Source: Deinococcus psychrotolerans (GTDB taxonomy: Bacteria; Deinococcota; Deinococci; Deinococcales; Deinococcaceae). Taken from it: a stretch of 64,000 bases of DNA. Where the stretch lies: contig NZ_CP034184.1 in assembly GCF_003860465.1 (NCBI RefSeq), positions 186,001-250,000 of the forward strand, read 5' to 3'. Both the position numbers and the translations under genes were made by a program. Under the pieces are notes generated by a model. That model saw nothing but the letters and a program-made list of their open reading frames with translations. It ran no database searches and was not told the DNA's origin. Below, in pieces: positions 44,726 to 53,026 of this stretch (its first letter is position 1; every line of letters starts with the position of its first letter).

Positions 44726-45861
44726 GTGTTCAACTGATCATTGCGCAGGTGTTGCTGATGACGCTGGGACTGCTGGGCATTGCTGCCGCGCGCCCTGATC
44801 TGCTGATAGAACATGGATGGAAAACTGCGCTGGCATTGGGCATCACCCTTCTGGTGGCGCGGCTGCGGCCTCAGGTCTTCCTGAAGTTGGGACCGCCGTT
44901 CTGGGCGTTCACGCTGCTGCTGCTGGTGCTGGTGCTGTTCATCGGCAAGGGGACGCAGGAAAGCGAGGCCACCAAACGTTGGCTGGACTTCGGCGGCCCC
45001 TTGCGCTTTCAGCCTTCCGAGCTGGCTAAGCTGGGGCTGGTCATGATGCTGGCATCATTCTTCTCGCGCCGGGGTGTGCAGAACAAGCTGCTCAGCGCCA
45101 CGGTCATGATCGTGACTACCACGGCGCTGATCTTTCTGGAACCGGATCTGGGCAGCAGCGTCCTGATGTTCGGGCTGGGCATCATCCTCATGTACGCCGC
45201 CGGGGTGAGGATCAGCAGCATCACCGGCTTCCTGCTAGCACTGAGCCTGATGGCTCTGCCCGTGTTCTCGGTGTATCTAGAGAAGAATCCGTACATCCTG
45301 GCCCGCTGGCAGGGCCACCAAGCGCGGGGCGAGGAGCGGGCAGTGGGCCTGGATCAGATCGGTTTGGCGCACCGAGACCTGGCCTGGGGCGGCTGGTGGG
45401 GCCAGGGACCGGACGGCAGACGCTACGAGTATTTCGCTGCTCACACCGACATGGTGGTTGCCTCGGTGGGCTTCACCAGTGGGTTGCTGGGCGTGGTTAC
45501 ATTACTGTTTAGCTATTGGATGATTGTCTCGGTGGCTCTGCAGACCTCGCGACTGGCCGCGCGCATCCAGCCCATGACGCCGGAGGTTCACGGGGCCAGT
45601 ATCCTAGCGACCGGGGCGATGTTCATGATCGTGGGGCAGGCAATGGCGAATCTGGCCGTGGCCGCCGGGATTTTCCCGGTCACGGGCGTGCCGCTGCCGC
45701 TGGTCAGCTTCGGTTTTTCCAGCATGCTGACCATGAGCGTGGCGCTGGGTATCATTCACTCCGCCCTGCGCGAGGTCAAGCGCAACCTGCCTGAAACGGA
45801 GGTCCGGCCTGACGAGGTCAGCGTCTCCGAAAGTGAGAACGTGGTTCTGAGTGCCGACTGA
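44722..45861 (+). CDS. FtsW/RodA/SpoVE (SEDS) family protein
   Basis: 379 residues with about ten membrane segments. SEDS motifs: KRWLDFGGPLRFQPSELAKLGL, LIFLEPDLGSS (the catalytic-type Asp), and VPLPLVSFGFSSMLTMSVALGI near the end. SEDS proteins polymerise peptidoglycan glycan strands. Sequence alone does not separate FtsW from RodA. The long loop with WGGWWGQGP is as in the family. The GTG start overlaps the DUF475 remnant by 4 nt, so it has been annexed to the Ter neighbourhood or lies there by chance. Confidence 0.87.
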   Translation: MSVQLIIAQVLLMTLGLLGIAAARPDLLIEHGWKTALALGITLLVARLRPQVFLKLGPPFWAFTLLLLVLVLFIGKGTQESEATKRWLDFGGPLRFQPSELAKLGLVMMLASFFSRRGVQNKLLSATVMIVTTTALIFLEPDLGSSVLMFGLGIILMYAAGVRISSITGFLLALSLMALPVFSVYLEKNPYILARWQGHQARGEERAVGLDQIGLAHRDLAWGGWWGQGPDGRRYEYFAAHTDMVVASVGFTSGLLGVVTLLFSYWMIVSVALQTSRLAARIQPMTPEVHGASILATGAMFMIVGQAMANLAVAAGIFPVTGVPLPLVSFGFSSMLTMSVALGIIHSALREVKRNLPETEVRPDEVSVSESENVVLSAD

Positions 45862-45953
45862 GGACAGTCAGACGCCTTTGACTCATGAGTTGCAATTATG
45901 CAGTGTTTTACGGAAAGACGTGACCCACTGCGATGGTTCAGGGTCGACACCCG

Positions 45954-45994
45954 GCGCATGATGCGCTGACCGCACGCCTCAGCGCATCATGCGC
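45954..45994 (+). terminator. Strong hairpin after SEDS gene
   Basis: Perfect 16-bp stem GCGCATGATGCGCTGA and TCAGCGCATCATGCGC with a 9-nt loop, 93 nt after the stop. No T run. The remaining 45995-46186 shows no feature beyond a likely promoter for terB. Confidence 0.55.
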
Positions 45995-46186
45995 GGCAAA
46001 GGCAATGGGGCGGAATCTTTAAAACATTAGCAATCCGACTTCCTCCACTCCGTCAATCTGCTACTTTCATGAGAACGATTTCAAGAGGTCTGAAGCCCAA
46101 TCCTGATAGCTTCAGGCGTCAGCTCAGCACTTTGCTGACCTCAGATTTTCGCCTTTCTCGGCTTCACATTCGGGATGGAACACAGT

Positions 46187-46642
46187 ATGAGCTTTCTAAA
46201 TCGACTTAAGACAATGGGTTTGCAGGCGAGCAAGGAAGCACAAGATACTTGGAGCCGCTTTAACGACAGCGCCTTCGCGGACGCCACGATGGCGGCCTGC
46301 GCGCTGATCGGCGCGGCGGACGGCAAGATCGACCAGACCGAACGCAGCCGCACCGCGCAGTTCATCACTACCAGCGACGAGCTGAGGACGTTCAACGTCT
46401 CCGATCTGCGCGACAAGTATGACCGCTACTGTGACCAGATCACTGCCGATTTCGACTTTGGCAAGATCGGACTGATGCAGGTGATCGGTCAGGTGGCTGG
46501 CAAGTCCGATCAAGCCCGCGCAGTGGTGCAATTAGCCGTGGTGATCGCCAATTCCGACGGCGAATTCGACGAGAAAGAAATGGGCGTGGTGCGCGAGATC
46601 GCGCAGGCCCTCAAGCTCGATCCAGCAGATTTCGTGGACTGA
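46187..46642 (+). CDS. terB: Tellurite resistance TerB family protein
   Basis: 151 residues, all helical. Two acidic helix repeats, ALIGAADGKIDQTERSR and AVVIANSDGEFDEKEMG, are the TerB metal-binding signature. TerB is a cytoplasmic partner of TerC and TerD in stress complexes. The ATG 46187 keeps the conserved SFLNRLK start. terD follows after 107 nt. Confidence 0.92.
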   Translation: MSFLNRLKTMGLQASKEAQDTWSRFNDSAFADATMAACALIGAADGKIDQTERSRTAQFITTSDELRTFNVSDLRDKYDRYCDQITADFDFGKIGLMQVIGQVAGKSDQARAVVQLAVVIANSDGEFDEKEMGVVREIAQALKLDPADFVD

Positions 46643-46749
46643 ACTTTGGGGAGGAGTGACAGATTGTCTTAACAGCTCCCCCCCGCCGGCCAGACTCTGG
46701 AGATTCCAGCAGCTTTTAACCGTTCATCCCCCTTCAAGGAGGCATCAAC

Positions 46750-47325
46750 ATGGCAGTATCACTGAACAAAGGCGGTAACGTTTCCCTGAGCAAAGAGGCC
46801 CCCGGCCTGACGGCCATCACTGTGGGCCTGGGCTGGGATCCCCGCGCCACCGACGGCAAGGAATTTGATTTGGACGCCAGCGCCTTTACCCTGAAAGCAG
46901 ACGGCAAGATACGCGCCGACGGCGACTTCATTTTCTACAACAACAAAGTGTCTTCGGATGGCAGTGTGGTTCACAACGGTAACAACCGTACCGGCGATGG
47001 TGAGGGCGACGACGAAACCATCGATATCGACCTGAGCAAGGTGCCCGCTGAGGTAGACAAGGTGGCTATTACCGTGACCATCGACGAGGCCGACACGCGT
47101 GGTCAGAGCTTTGGTCAGGTGGGTGGAGCATTTATCCGCGTGATGAATAAGGATGGCGGCGCGGAGATCGCCCGCTATGACCTAAGCGAGGACTACAGTA
47201 CCGAAACCGCCGTGGTCTTCGGCGAGATCTACCGCAGTGGCAGTGACTGGAAATTTCGCGCCATGGGTCAGGGCTACGCAGGCGGCCTGGCCCCGATGGC
47301 ACATAACTTCGGCGTCAACGTCTGA
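46750..47325 (+). CDS. terD: TerD family Ca2+-binding stress protein
   Basis: 191 residues. TerD features: [39 protein letters not shown], the acidic loop [14 protein letters not shown] and the end HNFGVNV. The family binds Ca2+ through acidic residues and acts in tellurite, phage and oxidative stress responses. AAGGAGG stands 8 nt before the ATG. A terminator lies at 47361-47400. Confidence 0.95.
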   Translation: MAVSLNKGGNVSLSKEAPGLTAITVGLGWDPRATDGKEFDLDASAFTLKADGKIRADGDFIFYNNKVSSDGSVVHNGNNRTGDGEGDDETIDIDLSKVPAEVDKVAITVTIDEADTRGQSFGQVGGAFIRVMNKDGGAEIARYDLSEDYSTETAVVFGEIYRSGSDWKFRAMGQGYAGGLAPMAHNFGVNV

Positions 47326-47360
47326 GCCAGCACTAGAGCAGTTCACAGCGCAGGTATTAA

Positions 47361-47400
47361 AGGGTGGTTGGGAACGCGGTTTCCGACCACCCCTTCTTTC
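47361..47400 (+). terminator. Terminator after terD
   Basis: GGGTGGTTGGGAA pairs with TTTCCGACCACCC (with G-T pairs) around ACGCGG and is followed by CTTCTTT. Confidence 0.75.
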
Positions 47401-47824
47401 CACACCACCTATGGAAGATTGCGCATGGGTCTGGCCCATAGGATCATCCAATAGACAGGTGCTGGAGGCAGAAACGCAGGAACAGCCCGTGCCTTCGAAA
47501 TCGTGAAAGGCAGAAACTCTACCCTAATCGATTGACGGTGTAATAGGGCTTGACCTAGCGAAGGCCGAAATTTTGGCCAACTCGCATGAGTGGTTTCTGA
47601 AGCGTTACGGCGAGCCGTTGCAGAAACGAAGGTTTTTGCGTCCCAGAAGGTATTTTGGAGAAATCAGTATTTTTGAGTTGCAAATCTATATTGCGAAATT
47701 CAGAACAATGGCAAAAGATTTTCGCACAGCATGCTGCTTGAGTCATCATCAACGATATACGGCCTAGACGGTAAAAATCATCTTTTCATCCGGGTTGGCT
47801 AAAAACGAGCCTTCGCCAAGTTAA
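47401..47824. other. Gap with an AT-rich unassigned ORF
   Basis: An open frame at 47573-47767 would encode 64 residues (SHEWFLKRYGEPLQKRRFL) with no ribosome binding site and no recognised family. It may be transposase or recombinase debris. Nothing else is supported. Confidence 0.3.
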
Positions 47825-47971
47825 GCCCTGAGAGCCGCTGTCGCCCGGCTGGAACCGACCACCCTTTCTGCACAGGATGTGCTGCGTGTCGCTGACGACG
47901 CACTCTACGCCGCCAAGAATGCGGGCCGCAACCGGGTGGAAGTCAGGCAGGTCACACCGTCAGTCAGCTGA
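47825..47971 (+). pseudogene. C-terminal fragment of a GGDEF domain
   Basis: The frame ends VADDALYAAKNAGRNRVEV and stops at TGA 47969-47971. This is the last helix and strand of a GGDEF domain. Everything upstream, including the catalytic motif, is gone. Confidence 0.7.
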
Positions 47972-48085
47972 GAGTGCGTCGCTGAGCGTCTGATCGGAGC
48001 TGCGCAGGTCAGTTTCAGTGCGGGAAACATGGGCTGAGATGGAAAGGAGGCAAGAATCGACCCGGAATCTCACCCCTCAACAGCT

Positions 48086-48636
48086 CTACTTCAGGTCGGT
48101 GTACAGGGTCTCCCGACTGATATTCAACTCGCGGGCCAGCGCTGCCTTGCGTTCGCCAGCCTGAATACGTTCTTTGAGTTGCTCAACTTGCTCAACACTG
48201 AGTATTTTCTTGCGGCCTTTGTAGACCCTCTTCTTTTTTGCAAGGGTAACCCCTTCACGCTGCCGCTCTCGGATGAGTGAGCGCTCGAACTCGGCGAACG
48301 CACCCATCACGTTGAGCAACAGTTGGCTCATGGCCGAATCCTCACCAGTAAAATTCAGCCCTTCTTTGAGGAACTCCACCCGTGCGCCCTTGTCCGTCAA
48401 AGCCTGGACAATGCGGCGCAGATCATCGAGGTTGCGGGCAAGCCGATCCATGCTGTGGACGAGAATGACGTCGCCGTCACGGGCGTAATCGAGGAGTTCG
48501 ATCAGCTGGGGACGTTTGGCGTCTTTGCCACTGGCCTTGTCCATGAAGATCTTGTCGAGGTCATCCCTTCGAGCTGGCGTTCAGTGTTCTGGTCGAGTGA
48601 AGAGATGCGGACGTAGCCGAGACGTTTGCCGATCAT
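48086..48636 (-). pseudogene. Serine recombinase (resolvase), frameshifted
   Basis: From ATG 48636 one frame reads MIGKRLGYVRISSLDQNTERQ, with the catalytic serine in RISS. After LEG the rest continues in another frame (LDKIFMDKASGKD, HSMDRLARN, GEDSAMSQLLLNVMGAFAEFERSLI), ending with a helix-turn-helix (RKAALARELNISRETLYTDL). A single base lost from a GGGG run near 48571-48580 explains the shift. Restoring it gives a complete ~183-residue resolvase/invertase. Real mutation and sequencing error are both possible. Confidence 0.8.
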
Positions 48637-48729
48637 ACTGTCAGAATAGAGTCTAAAACTTGATTTGGAAAGCGACAAACAATCGGTTATTAGACCCTAA
48701 ACCGACACATTTCCGCCACTTTTGATCTA

Positions 48730-48755
48730 TCAACCTGGGGTATACCTCAGGTTGA
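48730..48755. repeat. 26-bp palindrome at the edge of the duplicated block
   Basis: TCAACCTGGGGTA and TACCTCAGGTTGA are complements with one mismatch. The right arm overlaps TTGACA (48752-48757), which with TAAACT (48774-48779, 16-nt spacing) makes a fair plus-strand promoter. Spacing of ACCT and AGGT (20 bp overall) resembles MerR-type operators. Partial copies occur at 7808-7833 and 12692-12717. Similarity between the two c-di-GMP arrays ends here. Confidence 0.6.
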
Positions 48756-48767
48756 CATTTTACTGGA

Positions 48768-48863
48768 TCAGGTTAAACTCACCATCCACGAAACTCTTGC
48801 GATTTCACTGACAAGCAGCGTTTCCAGGGTCCTGTGAGGCAAAACAGGGGACAATGAAGTCAT
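48768..48863 (-). pseudogene. Deletion remnant of the second PAS/GAF-GGDEF gene
   Basis: The first 19 codons (MTSLSPVLPHRTLETLLVS) equal the start of the 4542-7733 gene. The frame then jumps to sequence matching 7756 onward, downstream of that gene, and stops after 31 codons. The deletion removed the equivalent of 4598-7755, about 3.16 kb. Confidence 0.8.
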
Positions 48864-48943
48864 GAACATTCCTTCAGGCATCACTCGACCATGCTGCAAA
48901 CGTCGGTGGAGAGGGTGGGCGATGGACTGGACAGCTCAGCCTC

Positions 48944-50725
48944 TCAAGAAAGTGGCTCCGGGCGTCCGAACAGGTAGCCCTGGAAGTAAGTGCATCCCAC
49001 CTTCAGCAGGAGATCCGCCTGCTCAGGTGTCTCGATACCCTCCGCCACGGTCGGAAGTCCAAGGGCGCTGACGAGCGTCACGATCCCGCGAACCACCTCC
49101 AGCGCCCTCTTCCCAGCAGGCGTGTCCACGCCGATCGGCGCAGTGAAGCTCCGGTCGATCTTCACCACCTGCACCGGCAGATTCGTCAACGCCGCCAAGC
49201 TGCTGTAGCCGTTCCCGAAATCGTCGAGGGCTGTTTGCACCCCCAGCGCGTTGATCTCCTTTAAGACGGCGGCGAAGCGTGGTTCCAGCAGGCTGCTCTC
49301 CGTGAGTTCCAGCAGGACTCGCTGGGGCTCGACACTGCTCTCCATCAGAATCCACCGCAGATGCTCCATGAAGTCCAGTTGCCGGATCTCCAGGGCACTG
49401 ATATTCACCGAGACCTTCTGAAGCTGCCCTGTTTTTACAGCATTGACTGCCTGCCGCAGCACCCAGCGGCCGATCGGTACGATCAGCCCAGAGGTCTCGG
49501 CCAGTGGGATGAAATCCAGCGGGCTGACGATTCCGGAAGGCCTGATCCAGCGCAGAAGCGCCTCATGCGCCACCACAGCCTGACTCCCGGCCTGCACGAT
49601 CGGCTGAAAGTACAGCCGCAACTCATCTTGTTCGAGTGCCCGGTGCAGCGCGGTCAGGCGCTCCACCTGAAGGGTGGTCCGCTGATCCTCTTGCCGCTGA
49701 AAGGCCGCGTGGCCTCCCCCAGCCCGCTTGACCCGGTACATGGCCGCGTCCGCATGGCCCAGCAGGGCGTCCAGTTCCTTTGCGTCGTCCGGATACACGC
49801 TCAAGCCCAGACTCCAGTGGACGAACACCTCCTGACCTCCCAGCAGGAACGGAACCGCGAAACTGTCTTCCAAGCGCTTGGTCACCAGAGCGATGTCCGC
49901 GACCGAGCGAACATCAGCGAGCAGCAGCACGAACTCGTCTCCGCTCATCCGGGCCACCACGTCGCTGGTCGCCGTGGCTTCTTTCAAGCGGCGCGCGATG
50001 TCCTTGAGAAGACGGTCCCCCTCAGCATGCCCGAAGGTATCGTTGATCAGCTTGAAGCGGTCGAGATCCAGGAGGCCCACCACCACCTTCTCCCCGGAGA
50101 CGTCGGCACGCCTGCAAGCTTCAGTGAGTTGCTGTCGGAACTGCACCCGGTTCGGGAGACCCGTGAGCGCGTCGTTCATTGCCACGTGGCTCAGCTTATG
50201 CAGGGCCTGGCGCAACTTCAGCTCGGCCATCGCCATCTGTGCGAAGGACGCGAGGATCTCTTGTTCTTTCTCGCTAAACTCCCGAGGTTGCGTTCCGATG
50301 ACGCAGAAGGTGCCGAGCTTGTGCCCATCAGGCGTGATCAGGGGCGCACCCGCGTAAGACCGGATGTGTGGCTCGCCGAGCACGTTGGGATACGTGCGAA
50401 ATTGCTCGTGCTGGGTGGCGTCGGGAATGATCATCACGCCATCCTGTGCAATGGCGACTGAACAGAACGACTCGCTACGCGGCCCCTCGAACGTTGGAAA
50501 GCCGTAATTGGCCTTGAACCACTGCCGATCCTCATCAACGAAACTGACTAGCGCCATGGGCATGTCGAAGACGCGGACGGCCAGCTCCACCAGATGGTCG
50601 AACTGCGGCTCCGGGGGCGTGTCGAGGACGGCAAAGCGGTGGAGGGCAGCCAGCCGTAACTGTTCATCAGTGGAAAGGGCGACCTCCGTGGAGCCGGTGG
50701 GATCTGTACCACGGGTGGGAATCAT
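48944..50725 (-). CDS. GAF-GGDEF-EAL bifunctional c-di-GMP protein (copy 2)
   Basis: 593 residues, same domains and motifs as copy 1 (SGDEF; EALLRW; DDFGNGYSS; QGYLFGRP). The GGDEF-EAL part differs at only a handful of residues (for example VET to IET), whereas the GAF domain carries clustered changes (MAQITFVDEDRQ versus MALVSFVDEDRQ; HGLAMSEGP versus YGFPTFEGP). A longer frame begins at 50896, but the start at 50725 matches copy 1 and has the same AGGG-containing leader. It should be a functional paralogue with a possibly different GAF response. Confidence 0.92.
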   Translation of the reverse strand: MIPTRGTDPTGSTEVALSTDEQLRLAALHRFAVLDTPPEPQFDHLVELAVRVFDMPMALVSFVDEDRQWFKANYGFPTFEGPRSESFCSVAIAQDGVMIIPDATQHEQFRTYPNVLGEPHIRSYAGAPLITPDGHKLGTFCVIGTQPREFSEKEQEILASFAQMAMAELKLRQALHKLSHVAMNDALTGLPNRVQFRQQLTEACRRADVSGEKVVVGLLDLDRFKLINDTFGHAEGDRLLKDIARRLKEATATSDVVARMSGDEFVLLLADVRSVADIALVTKRLEDSFAVPFLLGGQEVFVHWSLGLSVYPDDAKELDALLGHADAAMYRVKRAGGGHAAFQRQEDQRTTLQVERLTALHRALEQDELRLYFQPIVQAGSQAVVAHEALLRWIRPSGIVSPLDFIPLAETSGLIVPIGRWVLRQAVNAVKTGQLQKVSVNISALEIRQLDFMEHLRWILMESSVEPQRVLLELTESSLLEPRFAAVLKEINALGVQTALDDFGNGYSSLAALTNLPVQVVKIDRSFTAPIGVDTPAGKRALEVVRGIVTLVSALGLPTVAEGIETPEQADLLLKVGCTYFQGYLFGRPEPLS

Positions 50726-51102
50726 AAGGCACCCTATTGGATATTGCTTTATATTTTTCTTACATTTAAACGGACTCATCCAGATTCGATTTGAGCATAC
50801 AGTTGATCTTTGTTTGTCGATAATCTCGCAAGACCAATTCAACTGAATTGATCTCGCCAGCCTCGTTCCTGCTTGCGACTCGGATTCTTTTCTCAAAACC
50901 TAGCATCCCACTTCATTGACAAAGCTTCAAACATGACGTACTTGAAGAGGCGAAACATTTGCCTCCTCTCTCTGCATAGTCGTAAAGCGGAACCGTCAGA
51001 AAGTCGCGCCAGGAGCACGTCACTCCAGCCCATCCTTGAGGCAGACCCGTCGTTCCTTGAGGCCGTGAATCTTCTGTCATAGCTTGAGGACTACCCTGTC
51101 GT
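50726..51102. other. Divergent promoter region
   Basis: The first ~85 nt are the conserved leader of the GGDEF-EAL gene (minus strand). Near the other end TACCCT at 51092-51097 is a leaderless-type -10 for the PAS gene at 51103. Nothing is recognised between. Confidence 0.4.
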
Positions 51103-51437
51103 ATGCTTCCCCTCTTCCCGCACGCCAGCGTGCACCCGTTCGACCGGGTGGAAGACGTCATCTTCATCCTCGACGCCCATGAACGCTTGACCTTCGTGAA
51201 CGCCTTCGCCCTGAACGCCTGGGGAAAAGAACCTCACGAGTTGCTCGGGCGGATCTACCAGGACGCCCTCCCGACGAAAGCCCAGCCTGAAGTCATGGCC
51301 GCTTTCAGGCATGTTCTGTCGACTCAACAGCGTACCGAACTGGAAGTGTTCTGGAATGAACCCCCTAGAGAGGACCAACGGCCAAGCCACTTTGCCCCGA
51401 CCAGCCGTTAGGCTGATCACAGCGCGAAGGAGCATTC

Positions 51438-51737
51438 ATGCCAGGACGCAATCACAGCCGTGAATTCAAGCTTCAGGTCGTCAACCAAATCAATTCAAGC
51501 CAGCGAACGACCGCTCAACTCAGCCGGGAACATGGTTTAGTGCCCAGCCTGATCCACCGTTGGCGCAAAGAGGTCGAGGCGCGCGGAGAAGCCGCCTTCA
51601 CCGACGGCGTGGCCACAGATCGCAGCGCCGAGCTGCGGATTGCTGAGCTGGAGCGGTATTGCGGCCAACTTGCCTTAGAAAACACCATCTTGAAAAAATC
51701 GCTGGCGACGTACCGCTTGAACAAAGGCACCAAATGA
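51438..51737 (+). CDS. IS3-family transposase OrfA
   Basis: 99 residues. Helix-turn-helix of the IS3 OrfA type (REFKLQVVNQI, LSREHGLVPSLIHRWRKEV) followed by a leucine-zipper-like helix (LRIAELERYCGQLALENTILKKSL). It binds the IS ends and forms a fusion with OrfB by -1 frameshift. An A6 run at 51693-51698 in the overlap is the probable slippery site. GAAGGAG lies before the ATG. Confidence 0.88.
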   Translation: MPGRNHSREFKLQVVNQINSSQRTTAQLSREHGLVPSLIHRWRKEVEARGEAAFTDGVATDRSAELRIAELERYCGQLALENTILKKSLATYRLNKGTK

Positions 51738-52579
51738 TCTCGGATGCGCGACACGCGCATCCCACGGTGTCGGTGCGTCGCCTGTGTGAGCTGCATGCGG
51801 TCAGTCGGTCGTGGTACCTCCGTCAACGAAACCGCGCAGTCATCGACCAAGATCAACGACTCGCTACTGACATTGAAGCAGTGGTGCTGAAGTGGAACGG
51901 CTATGGGTATCGGCGGGTCACTCGCGAACTGGCACGCAGCGGGCAGTCCATCAATCACAAACGCGTTCTGCGGGTCATGCGGGAACATCGCTTATTGTGT
52001 CGACCCAAGCGGCGTTACCAGCGCACCACCGATTCCACTCACAGCGAGAAACGCTTCCCCAATCTGCTCCCACAAGTGATTCCAACCCAACCAGATCAGG
52101 TCTGGCAAGCTGATCTGACGTATGTGAGGGTGAAGCAGGGTTTCGTCTACTTGGCATGCGTGCTGGACAGTTTCACGCGTGAGATCGTGGGCTGGTCAAT
52201 GTCAAAGTTTATCGACGCCGACCTATCACTGGCCGCGCTGAATAACGCGCTTGCTGCTCGCAATCCAGCACCTGGACTCCTTCATCACTCTGATCAAGGT
52301 GTCCAATATGCCAGCCGGCTCTATATCGCCCGCCTGCGGGCGATGGGTATCACGCCAAGTATGTCCAGAAGAGGCAATCCCTACGACAACGCTCGCATGG
52401 AAAGTTTCTACAAAACTCTCAAAACAGAGGAGGTTGATCTTCAAGATTATGCTGATCTGGACGATGCACAGCGCCATGTGAACCACTTCATCGGTAAGCT
52501 TTACAACCAAGAACGCCTGCATTCCAGTCTCGGCTACGTCCCACCTGCCGAGTTCGCCGCCCGCTATCATCCAGCCTAG
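51659..52579 (+). CDS. IS3-family transposase OrfB (DDE integrase)
   Basis: 306 residues in the -1 frame relative to OrfA. It has an HTH_21 region (VLKWNGYGYRRVTRELARSG) and the rve core with catalytic Asp in WQADLTYV, Asp in LHHSDQGVQY and Glu in NARMESFYKTLK, then HSSLGYVPPAEF. All catalytic residues are present, so the element could still be active. Its first ~20 residues overlap OrfA and are likely only made as the fusion. Confidence 0.9.
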   Translation: MRPTCLRKHHLEKIAGDVPLEQRHQMISDARHAHPTVSVRRLCELHAVSRSWYLRQRNRAVIDQDQRLATDIEAVVLKWNGYGYRRVTRELARSGQSINHKRVLRVMREHRLLCRPKRRYQRTTDSTHSEKRFPNLLPQVIPTQPDQVWQADLTYVRVKQGFVYLACVLDSFTREIVGWSMSKFIDADLSLAALNNALAARNPAPGLLHHSDQGVQYASRLYIARLRAMGITPSMSRRGNPYDNARMESFYKTLKTEEVDLQDYADLDDAQRHVNHFIGKLYNQERLHSSLGYVPPAEFAARYHPA

Positions 52580-53026
52580 AAGTGACTTGCCTGCTGGTCC
52601 TGCGCTTTGGGTTCACTCCAGTTCGGTGATCGCCACCAGGGATGGATCTACCTGATCATCTACCCGGATCAGGGCGGTCTGACCGTGCATGTCCGGCCAC
52701 TTCCCAGAAGCACCGGAAGTAACACTCATACCGACTTCGATGCGCTGACCGGCTGCCTCACGCGCAGCGCCTTCGTGCAGGCGCAGCGTACCCTGATCTT
52801 CCCGCACGTTCTGGCCATCCTCGACCTGAATCTGCTGAAAAGCGTCAATACCCTTCGCGGACACAGCGGCGGAGACGCTCACATCCGTACCGTCGCACAC
52901 GCATTAAGGGAAGCGTTGCCTGCGGGGGCCTTGATCTGCCGGTGGGGCGGAGACGAGTTCGTGATCCTCACGCCTGGCCATGACTAGGCAGCGCTCCAGA
53001 AGCTGCTGGATGAGACGAACAGTGCG

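Larger units (their letters stand above)
51357..52615 (+). mobile_element. IS3-family insertion sequence
   Basis: 1259 bp between imperfect inverted ends: TGAACCC...AGGACCA...CACTT on the left and its counterpart ending GGGTTCA on the right. Ends are TG...CA as usual for IS3. Two overlapping transposase frames lie inside. The flanks (GAA and CTC) show no target duplication, so either it was lost or the ends differ by a few bases. Confidence 0.85.

Noticed and set aside
49361..50461. 366-residue plus-strand frame opposite GGDEF-EAL copy 2 (and its twin at 2914-4044 minus)
   Set aside because: Same shadow in both copies, rich in His, Gln and Arg, no recognisable domain. Conservation follows from the sense gene.
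50726..50896. N-terminal extension of GGDEF-EAL copy 2 to 50896
   Set aside because: Copy 1 has no matching extension, and the leader with its ribosome binding region is conserved before the shorter start.
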